Shown: piece after piece, positions 38,845 through 48,271 of the stretch | Numbering within the stretch: the stretch's first letter is position 1 | Layout of the letters: every line of letters starts with the position of its first letter | Assembly (NCBI GenBank): GCA_023168345.1 | Contig: AP025689.1 | Location: 2,726,001-2,790,000, forward strand | DNA length: 64,000 bases | Direction: 5' to 3' | Origin: Lysinibacillus sp. PLM2 | GTDB lineage: Bacteria > Bacillota > Bacilli > Bacillales_A > Planococcaceae | Notes under the pieces: generated by a model | Seen by the model: the letters and a program-made list of their open reading frames with translations, nothing else | What the model was told of the DNA's origin: nothing | Databases searched by the model: none | Translations under genes and position numbers: made by a program

Positions 38845-40033
38845 ATGTTAAATCGCACCCCCATGCTACTCCGTGTCCAGTTCCTTGCTCTAGTGAAACA
38901 TAAATTTTCACTTCATTTGCTTTAAGAATTTGAATTAATTCATCCTCTGAAAATGGAACAGGTTCACCATTTTCAACCATTAATGCATTTCCGATTTTAA
39001 TCGTGATTTTATCCGGATCAACTGTTGCACCGCTATATCCAACAGCAGCAATAATACGGCCCCAGTTTGCATCACAACCAAAAACAGCCGTTTTTACTAA
39101 AGGTGATCCAACTACCGTCTTTGCAATCTTACGGGCCTCTTCATCTGAAGCCGCACTATCAACTTCTACTTCTATTAATTTTGTAGCACCTTCACCATCT
39201 CTTGCGATTGATTTTGCTAAATCCTCACATGTAGCTTTTAAAGCTTCATAGAAATTATTCCAATCAGGATGTATTGGTGATAATGGATCATTTCCTGCTA
39301 ATCCATTCGCCATTACAAGCACTGTGTCATTTGTAGATGTATCACCATCAACGGTAATTGCATTAAATGTTAGTTCTGTAATTTTTGACAATGCATACTG
39401 TAAATTTCCAGCGTCGATGTTTGCGTCAGTTGTAATAAATCCAAGCATCGTTGCCATATTTGGTTCAATCATTCCCGAGCCTTTGGCAGTACCTGAAATA
39501 ATGACTTCATAGCCATCAACTGTTGTACTATATGTTGTATTTTTCATCACTGTATCCGTTGTCAAAATGGCCTGAGAAAAATCAATCGCATTCTCTAAAG
39601 AATTACCGAGCTCTATTTTGTTAATTCCCATACGTACAGGTTCCATTTTCATAATTTCTCCTATTACGCCAGTTGAAGCAACCCCAACTAAGGAAGGGTC
39701 TATCCCTAATTTTTTTGCAGTTAAGTGTTGCATCTCAATTGCATCTAAAAGACCTTGTTTTCCAGTACATGCGTTTGCATTCCCTGAGTTGACGATTAAA
39801 GCTTGCATTTTTCCGCTATTATATACAACTTCCTTTGTTACCTTTAAAGGTGCTGCTTGCACGGCATTCGTTGTAAAAACACCTGCAACACTTGCTGGAA
39901 CTTCGCTTACTAACATCGCTAAATCTTTCTTTTTATGCTTAATCCCACAGTGAATACCAGCTGCTTTAAATCCTTTTGGTGAAACAATGTTTTTGCTTGA
40001 AAGTCTTTTTAATTCATAGCTAACCTTAGACAC
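38807..40033 (-). CDS. argJ: Bifunctional glutamate N-acetyltransferase / ornithine acetyltransferase
   Basis: A 408-residue ArgJ that recycles the acetyl group between acetylornithine and glutamate and can also make N-acetylglutamate. It starts with GTG at 40033 after AGAGGAGG. Autoproteolysis should occur at A-T-M-L, making Thr195 the nucleophile of the beta chain. A bifunctional ArgJ means no argA is needed. The oxyanion T-G-V-I-G pair (near 121-125) is intact. Confidence 0.95.
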   Translation of the reverse strand: MSKVSYELKRLSSKNIVSPKGFKAAGIHCGIKHKKKDLAMLVSEVPASVAGVFTTNAVQAAPLKVTKEVVYNSGKMQALIVNSGNANACTGKQGLLDAIEMQHLTAKKLGIDPSLVGVASTGVIGEIMKMEPVRMGINKIELGNSLENAIDFSQAILTTDTVMKNTTYSTTVDGYEVIISGTAKGSGMIEPNMATMLGFITTDANIDAGNLQYALSKITELTFNAITVDGDTSTNDTVLVMANGLAGNDPLSPIHPDWNNFYEALKATCEDLAKSIARDGEGATKLIEVEVDSAASDEEARKIAKTVVGSPLVKTAVFGCDANWGRIIAAVGYSGATVDPDKITIKIGNALMVENGEPVPFSEDELIQILKANEVKIYVSLEQGTGHGVAWGCDLTYDYVQINASYRS

Positions 40034-40066
40034 ATTATTTTCCTCCTCTAAATTCCCCTAGTTTTG

Positions 40067-41110
40067 TTAAATAAATAATGGCACTACATCCAATCCATCC
40101 GTTTGAGGTAATCCAAATTGTACGTTCATATTTTGAATTGCTTGCCCCGCAGCGCCTTTCACTAAATTATCTATTACACTTACAATTGTTACGCGATTTG
40201 TTCGATTATCTAATTTCACTAAAATATCACAGAAATTTGAACCTTTTACTCGGTTCGTTCCTATTGAATTTACATCTGTCACAATTCTAACAAAAGGATT
40301 ATTTTTATACGTATCTAGTAAACATTCAACAAGCTGTTTTTCCGTAAACCCTTCCATTGCTGGAGCATAAGTAGTAGATAAAATCCCTCTTGTCATTGGA
40401 ACAAGATGCGTATTAAATGAAATCGTTGTTTTAACACCAGCAAACAAGTCTATTGCTTGCTCGATTTCTGGAATATGCTGATGTTCATTTATTTTGTATA
40501 TAGAAAAATTTTCATTTGTCTCACTAAAATGGGTTGCTTGGGATGGTTTATTTCCCGCGCCAGATACACCACTTTTCGCATCAATAACAAGAAACCTTGA
40601 ATCAATAAGGTTCTCTTTCACAAAAGGTAAAATAGATAATAAAACAGCAGTAGGGTAACATCCTGGGTTCGCTATTAAGCTAGCATGTTTTATTTCTTCT
40701 TCATTCCATTCTGTTAATCCATAAACACTGTCATTAAGCAATTCAACTGGTGCTGGATCCTTTTTATACCATTTTTCATAGTCGAGTGGGTTTTTTAATC
40801 GATAGTCACCAGATAAATCAATTAATTTTGGTCCGACATCAACAAGTGGAGGTAATAGCTTACTTGTCACCCCCGAAGGCGTACTTGTAAAAATAACATC
40901 AAATTTGGATAATGCATTTACATCTATTTTTTTCAATGGATCGTCATGGATTGTTAGTAAATGACCAAATCGTGATGAAAATACTGCTCCTTCATCTGAA
41001 GAAGTGAATAAATGAACTTTCTCCACCTCCGGATGATTGTGTAAAAAACGAATTAATTCTAATCCTCCATAACCCGTTGCACCTACAATTCCTACTTTCA
41101 TTCGATTCAC
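40067..41110 (-). CDS. argC: N-acetyl-gamma-glutamyl-phosphate reductase
   Basis: A 347-residue NADPH-dependent enzyme. It opens V-G-I-V-G-A-T-G-Y-G-G-L-E-L (Rossmann) and carries the active-site Cys in A-N-P-G-C-Y-P-T near 147-154, with the H-I-P-E-I-E-Q segment that holds the second catalytic residue. AGAGGTG precedes the ATG. It is the first gene of the arginine operon and directly follows a consensus promoter with ARG-box-like elements. Confidence 0.96.
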   Translation of the reverse strand: MNRMKVGIVGATGYGGLELIRFLHNHPEVEKVHLFTSSDEGAVFSSRFGHLLTIHDDPLKKIDVNALSKFDVIFTSTPSGVTSKLLPPLVDVGPKLIDLSGDYRLKNPLDYEKWYKKDPAPVELLNDSVYGLTEWNEEEIKHASLIANPGCYPTAVLLSILPFVKENLIDSRFLVIDAKSGVSGAGNKPSQATHFSETNENFSIYKINEHQHIPEIEQAIDLFAGVKTTISFNTHLVPMTRGILSTTYAPAMEGFTEKQLVECLLDTYKNNPFVRIVTDVNSIGTNRVKGSNFCDILVKLDNRTNRVTIVSVIDNLVKGAAGQAIQNMNVQFGLPQTDGLDVVPLFI

Positions 41111-41130
41111 CTCTAAAACAAGATATAGTA

Positions 41131-41174
41131 AGTATAAGACTGCATATTTATTAAGTCAACTGTATTTTTATATA
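41131..41174 (-). promoter_or_regulatory. argC promoter with two ARG-box-like operators
   Basis: On the minus strand TTGACT (41159-41154), a 17-base spacer and TATACT (41136-41131) form a near-perfect sigma-A promoter. In plus-strand terms TGCATATTTATTAA (41141-41154, within the spacer) and TGTATTTTTATATA (41161-41174) are repeated elements 20 bases apart that resemble ARG boxes. AhrC/ArgR repression with arginine is inferred. Confidence 0.65.
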
Positions 41175-41284
41175 TCTATATTTTTATTTTCATAAAAACT
41201 CACTTCCCTATAATTCTTAGCTTCATTCTATACTTTCATCATATTTCATTGATATATAAGTTTTTTCGATATAATTTAATGCAA

Positions 41285-41331
41285 AATAAATAGAACCCAA
41301 AAGCGTTGCTATCGCAAAACTTATGAGTTCT
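41285..41331 (-). terminator. Terminator-like hairpin after acsA
   Basis: AGAACCCAAAAG pairs imperfectly with CTTATGAGTTCT, enclosing an inner CG-rich pairing (GCGTTGCTATCGC), and a T-rich ATTTATTTTG follows on the minus strand. Confidence 0.6.
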
Positions 41332-41409
41332 CATAATTATTTTTGTATATTTATTAATTTCCACTATTGCATCATGTTATACTCTTCACAATTGAAATAA
41401 CGTTATCTT

Positions 41410-43137
41410 TTAATCTTCCATTGTAGATAAATCACCAGTCGGTAAGTCTAATTCCCATGCTTTTAAAACACGGCGCATGATTTTACCACTACGAGTTTTT
41501 GGTAATTTGTCTTTAAATTCAATTTCACGCGGTGCAGAATGTGCGGCCAAACCTGTCTTCACAAAGTTACGAATATCTTCCGCAAGTTCATCTGTTGGTT
41601 CTACACCTTCTCGTAACGCAATAAATGCTTTAATTATTTCACCGCGCACTGGATCTGGTTTACCAATAACACCTGCTTCCACAACATCAGGGTGTTCCAA
41701 TAATTTGCTTTCTACTTCAAATGGACCTACACGCTCTCCAGAAGTCATAATGACATCATCAATACGTCCCTGAAACCAAAAATAGCCATCCTCATCTGTA
41801 TAAGCTGAATCTCCTGAAACATACCATTCCCCTTTTAAAAAGTACGATTCATATCTGCTTGGATTTCCCCATATTGCACGCATCATTGACGGCCAACCTT
41901 TACGAAGAGCTAAATTACCCATTGTAAATGGTGGTAACTCATTACCTTCATCATCAACGATGGCTGCGTGAACTCCTGGAATTGGTTTCCCCATAGAACC
42001 TGGTTTAATGTCCATTGTAGGGTAGTTACAAATCATATGCGCACCTGTTTCAGTCATCCACCATGTATCATGTATTCGATGACCAAGTTCATCCATTCCC
42101 CAACGAATGACTTCTGGATTCAACGGTTCCCCAACCGATAACACATGACGAAGTGAAGACAGATTATATCCTTCTAGAACACTAGTACCAGCACCCATAA
42201 GCATACGGAAAGCAGTTGGTGCACTATACCAAACTGTTACACGATACTTTTCAATTGCACCATACCAAGCTTGTGGAGTGAATCTACCTCCTACAATGAG
42301 GTTGGTTACACCATTTAACCAAGGACCAAAAATACCATAAGCAGTCCCCGTTACCCATCCTGGATCTGCTGTACACCAATAGATGTCCTCATCTTTTAAA
42401 TCCAATACCCATTGTGCTGTTTGATATTGTTGAATCATTGCATTATGAACATGAAGTACTCCTTTAGGCGCCCCAGTAGATCCAGACGTATAATGAAGTA
42501 GCATTCCATCTTCTCGATCTACCCATACAATTTCAAAATTTGGTGAAGCTTGATTTAGCTTCTCTTTAAAGTTGACTATTTTGTCAGTTTCCTCAACTTC
42601 ATCCCCAACAACAAAAATCTTCTCTAAACTTGGGAGTCTGTCAATGGGTACACGACTTAGTAAAGTCTTCGATGTTACAAGAACTTTTGCCTGACTATCT
42701 GTAAGTCGATCATAAACTGCGCCTTCCATAAACGCTTCAAACAATGGGCCGACAATGACACCCATTTTAATAGCACCAAGTAGTGCAAAATATAGCTCAG
42801 GTGTTCTTGGTAAAAATACAAATAAACGATCACCTTTTTGCAAGCTCGAAAACTCTTTAAAAACATTCGCAGCTTTATTCGTCATCTGCTTCATTTCGTT
42901 AAAAGAATAGCTTTCCTTTCGATTACCGTCATCAAAATAGAGTGCAATTTTATCTTTCCTAAAGCCTTCTGTATGACGATCAATCGCTTCATATGCAGCA
43001 TTTAGCTTCCCCGTTGTATACCAACTAAACGCCTTTTCAACAGCTTCCCAATCGAAAGTCGCTACAGTCTCATCATAATTTTTCAAATGATGATCACCGA
43101 CATTTGCAACTAATCTGTCTGTAATTTTCATCCCCAT
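41410..43137 (-). CDS. acsA: Acetyl-CoA synthetase
   Basis: A 575-residue AMP-forming ligase that activates acetate to acetyl-CoA. Motifs: L-H-Y-T-S-G-S-T-G-A-P-K-G near 210-222, W-W-M-T-E-T-G near 355, and the C-terminal P-K-T-R-S-G-K-I-M-R-R whose Lys is the known acetylation site controlled by AcuA and AcuC. AAAGGGG precedes the ATG at 43137; a second ATG two codons later is possible. The neighbouring divergent acuABC genes make the reversible-acetylation circuit explicit. Confidence 0.96.
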   Translation of the reverse strand: MGMKITDRLVANVGDHHLKNYDETVATFDWEAVEKAFSWYTTGKLNAAYEAIDRHTEGFRKDKIALYFDDGNRKESYSFNEMKQMTNKAANVFKEFSSLQKGDRLFVFLPRTPELYFALLGAIKMGVIVGPLFEAFMEGAVYDRLTDSQAKVLVTSKTLLSRVPIDRLPSLEKIFVVGDEVEETDKIVNFKEKLNQASPNFEIVWVDREDGMLLHYTSGSTGAPKGVLHVHNAMIQQYQTAQWVLDLKDEDIYWCTADPGWVTGTAYGIFGPWLNGVTNLIVGGRFTPQAWYGAIEKYRVTVWYSAPTAFRMLMGAGTSVLEGYNLSSLRHVLSVGEPLNPEVIRWGMDELGHRIHDTWWMTETGAHMICNYPTMDIKPGSMGKPIPGVHAAIVDDEGNELPPFTMGNLALRKGWPSMMRAIWGNPSRYESYFLKGEWYVSGDSAYTDEDGYFWFQGRIDDVIMTSGERVGPFEVESKLLEHPDVVEAGVIGKPDPVRGEIIKAFIALREGVEPTDELAEDIRNFVKTGLAAHSAPREIEFKDKLPKTRSGKIMRRVLKAWELDLPTGDLSTMED

Positions 43138-43279
43138 AAAAATTACCCCTTTCTATAAAATAAAGTTTTAACTTTAAAACGTACATCCCCACGTCCCAAG
43201 TTAAAACATACATACATTTTACAATAAATGTAATACTATAGGCAAAATAATTTTACTTTTTAAATATTTCACATTTTTC

Positions 43280-43319
43280 TGCAAAAACGAGCTTTTTTGC
43301 GCATTAATTAATATATAAT
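43280..43319 (+). promoter_or_regulatory. acuABC promoter region with a possible CcpA site
   Basis: TATAAT at 43314-43319 is the likely -10. Just upstream, TGCAAAAACGAGC (43280-43292) has a cre-like core but with one extra A relative to the consensus. The cre reading is weak; the -10 is reasonable. Confidence 0.4.
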
Positions 43320-43351
43320 GGTAGTATCATATCCAGGTGGTGTTTGGGTAA

Positions 43352-43984
43352 ATGGAACATATTAAGAATTTTTATAGCGTTGAAATGGAGACAAAAAATG
43401 GACTTATTGTTATCGAAGGACCCGTAGCTCCAGAACAACTTTCTAAATATACATTTCATGAGGAATTGACTTCTTTTAGACCTTCAGAACAGCAAAAAAA
43501 AGCTTTAGTAGAAATATCAGAACTTGAAGAGGGACGAATTTTTATAAGTCGAAGAGAAAGTCTAGTTGTCGGTTATGTGACATACTTGTATCCCGACCCA
43601 CTTGAAAGATGGTCTGAAGATAAGATTGAAAATATGATTGAACTTGGCGCCATTGAAATTATTCCTTCTTATAGAGGATGTGGTGTAGGTAAAAAGCTTT
43701 TAGAAGTCTCTTTCATTGATGATCATATGGAAGATTATTTAGTCATTACAACAGAATATTATTGGCATTGGGATTTAAAGGGTTCGGGCTTAAATGTTTG
43801 GGAATATCGCAAAATGATGGAACGTCTTATGAGTTCTGTTGGCTTTGAACCTTATGCAACAGATGATCCAGAAATTACTTCCCACCCTGCCAATTGCTTA
43901 ATGGCACGCATTGGAAAGCGAGTTAATGAGGATACAATTGAAAGATTCGATAGATTAAGATTTAAAAATAGATTTATGTATTAA
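43352..43984 (+). CDS. acuA: Protein acetyltransferase AcuA
   Basis: A 210-residue GNAT enzyme that acetylates and inactivates AcsA. The acetyl-CoA loop appears as P-S-Y-R-G-C-G-V-G-K-K-L-L near 110-122. The ATG at 43352 has AGGTGG about 12 bases upstream, a rather long spacing. It begins the acuABC operon; acuB starts 14 bases after its stop. The length matches B. subtilis AcuA. Confidence 0.95.
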   Translation: MEHIKNFYSVEMETKNGLIVIEGPVAPEQLSKYTFHEELTSFRPSEQQKKALVEISELEEGRIFISRRESLVVGYVTYLYPDPLERWSEDKIENMIELGAIEIIPSYRGCGVGKKLLEVSFIDDHMEDYLVITTEYYWHWDLKGSGLNVWEYRKMMERLMSSVGFEPYATDDPEITSHPANCLMARIGKRVNEDTIERFDRLRFKNRFMY

Positions 43985-43998
43985 AAGGGGATAAGAAT

Positions 43999-44646
43999 AT
44001 GATCATTGAAGAAATTATGAAAACGGATGTTTTAACCCTTTCACCTAAAAATACAGTTCGAGATGCTTTACGATTAATGAAGGAGAATAGTATCCGACAT
44101 ATACCAATCATTGACAATGATAAAGAATTAGTCGGTCTAGTCACGTCAAATACAATTAAAAACGCACTTCCCTCCAACTTAATAGCTAACCCGACTATCT
44201 CTATTTATGATGAAAATATCGAAAATATTATGATTAAAGAAGTAATCGTAGGTCATCCACTGGACTTTGTCGAAGAGGTGGCACTCACATTTTATGATAT
44301 GCAAATCAGCTGTATTCCAATTGTATCTGGTGGTCAGCTTGTTGGCATCGTTACCTCATCGGATTTGCTTTATACATATATTGAGTTAACAGGAGCGAAT
44401 AAACCATCTTCTAAGATTGATATAAAAGTAAAGGATCGTTCAGGTGTTTTATCAGATATACTACACATATTTAAAAAACATAAAGCAAATGTATTAAGTG
44501 TACTAGTGTTCCCCGATTCTAAAAAAAGAGATGATAAAATTATTACAATCCGAGTTCAAATTTTAAATCCTCTTATGATTATTGAAGATTTGAAGAAAGC
44601 AGGATTTGACGTACTTTGGCCAAATCTGCCAGGTATTACGCAATGA
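43999..44646 (+). CDS. acuB: AcuB, CBS-pair and ACT-domain protein
   Basis: A 215-residue protein with two CBS motifs (about 1-60 and 75-130) and a C-terminal ACT-like domain (about 140-210, I-D-I-K-V-K-D-R-S-G-V-L-S-D-I). It probably senses an adenine nucleotide or similar ligand and tunes the acu system; its biochemical role is not established. AAGGGGA precedes the ATG. Its TGA overlaps the acuC ATG (ATGA). Confidence 0.94.
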   Translation: MIIEEIMKTDVLTLSPKNTVRDALRLMKENSIRHIPIIDNDKELVGLVTSNTIKNALPSNLIANPTISIYDENIENIMIKEVIVGHPLDFVEEVALTFYDMQISCIPIVSGGQLVGIVTSSDLLYTYIELTGANKPSSKIDIKVKDRSGVLSDILHIFKKHKANVLSVLVFPDSKKRDDKIITIRVQILNPLMIIEDLKKAGFDVLWPNLPGITQ

Positions 44647-45809
44647 AAAATGCTGTCTTTGTTTACTCGCCTGAACAACTCGGATATAAATTTTCTGATT
44701 CGCACCCCTTCAATCATCAAAGATTACTATTAACGATGGATTTACTAAAATGTATAGATGCCTTAAAAGATGATGATATTATACCTGCAAGAATGGCAAC
44801 AGATGAGGAAATTGCACTGGCACATGATGAAAAGTATATTGACATAGTAAAACAAGCTGGGAAAGGATTCATTGATCCGCAAATTGCAGAGAATTATGGA
44901 ATTGGTACAGAAGATACACCCATTTTCGAAAATATGCATGAAGCAAGTGCACTGCTCGTCGGTGGTACACTACAGGCAGTAGATTCTGTTATGCAAGGGA
45001 AAAGCAAACATGCCCTTAACCTTGGTGGAGGCTTACACCATGGTTTTCATGGTCGAGCCTCTGGATTTTGCATCTATAATGACAGCAGTATAGCAATCCA
45101 TTATATGAAAAAAAAATATAATGTCCGAGTTTTATATATTGATACCGATGCACATCACGGTGACGGGGTTCAATGGGCATTTTATGACGATCCTAATGTA
45201 TGCACTCTTTCGATTCATGAAACAGGAAGATACTTATTTCCTGGAACAGGTAATGTTACTGAACGCGGCAATGGTCAAGGATATGGCACATCCTTTAACT
45301 TTCCTATCGATGCCTTTACTGAGGATGACAGCTTTTTAAACATTTACAAAGAAGCTATGAACGAGGTTTTTGAATTTTTCAAGCCTGATGTGGTATTTAC
45401 TCAAAATGGTGCAGATGCCCATTATTTTGATCCTCTTACACATTTATACGGTACTATGAATATTTATCGCGAAATACCGAAAATCGCACATAGATTAGCA
45501 CACAAATATTGTGATGGACGATGGATTGCAGTTGGAGGTGGGGGCTATGATATTTGGAGAGTAGTCCCTAGAGCATGGTCTTACATTTGGACAGAAATGA
45601 ATGATTTGGCTACACCCACTGGACCTCTTCCAAAGGAATGGCTCGATAAATGGCAAGGTGAATCCCCCGTACCATTTATTCCAACATGGGAGGATCCATA
45701 CCCATTATATGAGCCAATTCCAAGAAAAGCAGAAATAGAAGAAAAAAATGAACAAATGTTAAAAAAAGCATTACACATAATTCGTAATGAAAAAAACAAA
45801 GCAAGATAA
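44643..45809 (+). CDS. acuC: AcuC, NAD-independent lysine deacetylase
   Basis: A 388-residue class I histone-deacetylase-family enzyme that removes the acetyl group from AcsA. The ATG at 44643 overlaps the acuB stop and replaces a frame nine codons longer. Active-site motifs are L-H-H-G-F-H-G, I-D-T-D-A-H-H-G-D-G with the zinc ligands, T-Q-N-G-A-D-A-H and V-G-G-G-G-Y-D with the catalytic Tyr. It opposes AcuA. Confidence 0.96.
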   Translation: MKNAVFVYSPEQLGYKFSDSHPFNHQRLLLTMDLLKCIDALKDDDIIPARMATDEEIALAHDEKYIDIVKQAGKGFIDPQIAENYGIGTEDTPIFENMHEASALLVGGTLQAVDSVMQGKSKHALNLGGGLHHGFHGRASGFCIYNDSSIAIHYMKKKYNVRVLYIDTDAHHGDGVQWAFYDDPNVCTLSIHETGRYLFPGTGNVTERGNGQGYGTSFNFPIDAFTEDDSFLNIYKEAMNEVFEFFKPDVVFTQNGADAHYFDPLTHLYGTMNIYREIPKIAHRLAHKYCDGRWIAVGGGGYDIWRVVPRAWSYIWTEMNDLATPTGPLPKEWLDKWQGESPVPFIPTWEDPYPLYEPIPRKAEIEEKNEQMLKKALHIIRNEKNKAR

Positions 45810-45859
45810 AAAAAGGTAAGCTAATTAGAAATGTTCTTTCTAAACAGCTTACCTTTTTA
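45808..45859. terminator. Bidirectional terminator, acuC / ccpA
   Basis: AAAAAGGTAAGCT (45810-45822) pairs with AGCTTACCTTTTT (45846-45858), A-run left and T-run right, between convergent genes. Confidence 0.83.
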
Positions 45860-45861
45860 AT

Positions 45862-46866
45862 TTATAGCTTAACAGACTGGCGTGTTTCAATACGATGAGG
45901 TATGATGACATTTTTGTCTTTTACATTGTCCTCTTTGTTCATGATTTTTGTTAATAAACGCATTGCGACAGCCCCAATGTCATATAGAGGAAAGACAACG
46001 CTTGTTAAACGTGGTCGAACCATTCTTGCCAGCTTTGAATTTTCAAAACTAATTACTTCTACATCTTCAGGAACTTTTTTTCCATCATCTTGAACACCGT
46101 GAATAATTCCGATCGCTAATTCGTCACTACCAGCAAAAAAGGCAGTTGGTGGTGCTTCTAGCTCCTTTAATGTTTCCCAAGCTTCTAACCCACTATCATA
46201 GGAACCATCCTCAGATATAATTAAGGTTTCATCAATTTCAATATTCGCATCTTGTAACGCCTTTTTATAAGCTTCTAATTTGAATTTTGAATTAATCGTA
46301 TAGTTCAGTGGACCGGATAAGAATGCAATTCTTTTATGTCCGTTATTGATTAGAAGTTGCATTGCTTCATAAGAAGCTTGGAAGTAATCAATGTTTACAG
46401 AAGGGAACTGATTTGTATCATCAACAGATCCCGCTAATACGATGGGTACAGGAGAATGTTCCATTGACTTATGTAATTTCTCTGTTACAGCATCACTCAT
46501 CATTACGATACCATCTACTTGTTTTCCATACATCGTATCAAGTAATGATAATTCCTTCTCTTCATTTTGGTCTGAATTCGCCAAAATAATATTATAGCGG
46601 TACATTGTTGCGATATCTTCGATTCCACGTGCTGCCTCTGCATAAATATTATTTGAAATATCAGGTATGATTACGCCAACAGTAGTGGTTTTTTTACTTG
46701 CTAAACCTCTTGCAACGGCGTTTGGTCTATATTCTAATCTTTCAATAACTTCTAATACTTTTTTCCTTGTGGATGGCTTCACATTTTGATTTCCATTAAC
46801 TACACGTGATACAGTTGCCATTGAAACATTTGCTTCACGTGCTACATCATATATTGTTACAGTCAA
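45862..46866 (-). CDS. ccpA: Catabolite control protein A
   Basis: A 334-residue LacI-family regulator, exactly the B. subtilis length. It begins with TTG at 46866 ([12 protein letters not shown]) after a strong AAAGGAGGCG; a frame 13 codons longer begins with ATG but lacks a Shine-Dalgarno. HTH is at about 4-25, V-N-G-N near 30 and the hinge helix near 50-58 (A-V-A-R-G-L-A-S-K). The C-terminal domain binds HPr-Ser-P and represses or activates carbon genes at cre sites, including acsA and acuABC in B. subtilis. Confidence 0.97.
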   Translation of the reverse strand: MTVTIYDVAREANVSMATVSRVVNGNQNVKPSTRKKVLEVIERLEYRPNAVARGLASKKTTTVGVIIPDISNNIYAEAARGIEDIATMYRYNIILANSDQNEEKELSLLDTMYGKQVDGIVMMSDAVTEKLHKSMEHSPVPIVLAGSVDDTNQFPSVNIDYFQASYEAMQLLINNGHKRIAFLSGPLNYTINSKFKLEAYKKALQDANIEIDETLIISEDGSYDSGLEAWETLKELEAPPTAFFAGSDELAIGIIHGVQDDGKKVPEDVEVISFENSKLARMVRPRLTSVVFPLYDIGAVAMRLLTKIMNKEDNVKDKNVIIPHRIETRQSVKL

Positions 46867-46900
46867 AGGATACGCCTCCTTTTTATATATTGTTGCTTTC

Positions 46901-46930
46901 ATCATACGACATATACATTTACTTTTTCAA
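46901..46930 (-). promoter_or_regulatory. Candidate promoter of ccpA
   Basis: On the minus strand TTGAAA (46930-46925) and TATGAT (46906-46901) are 18 bases apart, about 35 bases before the ccpA TTG. It would give ccpA its own transcript apart from aroA. Confidence 0.6.
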
Positions 46931-46974
46931 TAAAAAGTACACTTTTTGTAATTAACTGGTACTAAATGTACAAG

Positions 46975-47001
46975 AAAGCCGACCATTAACTGATCGGCTT
47001 T
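46975..47001 (-). terminator. Hairpin after aroA
   Basis: AAAGCCGA (46975-46982) pairs with TCGGCTTT (46994-47001); only a short CTTTCTT follows on the minus strand, so read-through into ccpA is possible. Confidence 0.6.
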
Positions 47002-47012
47002 ATTTTTAACTA

Positions 47013-48098
47013 TTATGCTTTAAATTCATATTGCTTCATGAATTTTTGGATTTCTTCATAGAAATTATTGAATTGAGGAATATCCATTTGTTGTTGAGAA
47101 TCTGATAATGCAACAGACGGATCTGGATGTACTTCTGCCATAACACCATCAGCGCCGATTGCTATTGCTGCTTTCGCGCAAGGTAATAATAAGTCGCGAC
47201 GACCTGTTGAATGTGTCACATCTACAAATACAGGCAAATGAGTTTCTTGTTTTAATATCGGTACAGCAGAAATGTCTAATGTGTTACGAGTGGCTTTCTC
47301 ATAAGTACGAATCCCACGTTCGCATAACATAATGTTTTCATTACCTTTTGACATAATATATTCGGCAGCATGAATAAATTCATCAATCGTTGCAGCTAAA
47401 CCGCGTTTTAATAATACCGGTTTATTTGTCGCACCAACTGCTTTTAACAATTCAAAGTTTTGCATGTTACGTGCTCCAACTTGAATAACATCAATATAAT
47501 CTAATGCTTCTTCAATATGCGCTGGGGTTACAATCTCAGTAACAACTGCTAAACCGTATTCTTCGGAAACACGTTTTAAAATTTTCAATCCTTCTAAACC
47601 AAGTCCTTGGAAGTCGTATGGAGATGTACGTGGTTTGTAAGCACCACCACGAATCATTTTCAGGCCTTTTTCTTTAAGCGTTTCAGCTACTTTAGCAGTT
47701 TGTTCATAAGATTCAACTGAACATGGACCGAACACAAATGATGGGATACCTGAACCAATTTTTTCACCATTAATTTCAATGACAGTATCTTCTGACTTTT
47801 TCTTACGTGATACTAGCAATTCTTTCTTTTTATCTGCTTCTAGTTGTTTAAGTGCCGTTTTAAAGATTTGCTTAAATATATAATCAACCGTCATTTGATT
47901 TAACGGGCCTTTATTGTGTTCTTTTAATAAATTTAACATGTGACGTTCGCGAAGAGGATCATATCGGTTTACCCCTTGTTTTTCTTTGATTTTACCGATT
48001 TCATCGACAATCTCAGCGCGTTCGTTAATAAGACGTAAAATCTCTAAATTTAAGTCGTCTATCTGCTTTCGAAGTGCTTCTAAATTTTGCTCACTCAT
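47013..48098 (-). CDS. aroA: Bifunctional chorismate mutase / DAHP synthase AroA(G)
   Basis: A 361-residue fusion: an AroQ-type chorismate mutase at about 1-85 (L-R-K-Q-I-D-D-L-N near 8) and a KDPG-aldolase-like DAHP synthase at about 100-355 ([20 protein letters not shown]). It makes the first shikimate-pathway intermediate; the mutase domain gives feedback inhibition by chorismate and prephenate. The ATG at 48098 follows GAGGAGAAA; 20 codons upstream are dropped. Confidence 0.95.
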   Translation of the reverse strand: MSEQNLEALRKQIDDLNLEILRLINERAEIVDEIGKIKEKQGVNRYDPLRERHMLNLLKEHNKGPLNQMTVDYIFKQIFKTALKQLEADKKKELLVSRKKKSEDTVIEINGEKIGSGIPSFVFGPCSVESYEQTAKVAETLKEKGLKMIRGGAYKPRTSPYDFQGLGLEGLKILKRVSEEYGLAVVTEIVTPAHIEEALDYIDVIQVGARNMQNFELLKAVGATNKPVLLKRGLAATIDEFIHAAEYIMSKGNENIMLCERGIRTYEKATRNTLDISAVPILKQETHLPVFVDVTHSTGRRDLLLPCAKAAIAIGADGVMAEVHPDPSVALSDSQQQMDIPQFNNFYEEIQKFMKQYEFKA

Positions 48099-48271
48099 TC
48101 CCTTTTCTCCTCTCCTTCGTACCGCAACTCTTTCAGAAGTCTGAAATGTATGATACATTTTAAGATAATAACCTTATTATAATCAAATATATTCAGAATG
48201 TCACGTCTTTTAATTTAGCGCTTCAACTCGTTAAAGTATATTTAAAGTTTTCTTGAAAGGAAGCGGTTGCA

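Noticed and set aside
43165-43190. Possible cre site AAAACGTACATC near the acsA start
   Set aside because: Too many departures from the CcpA consensus; only the element nearer acuA is kept, and at low confidence.
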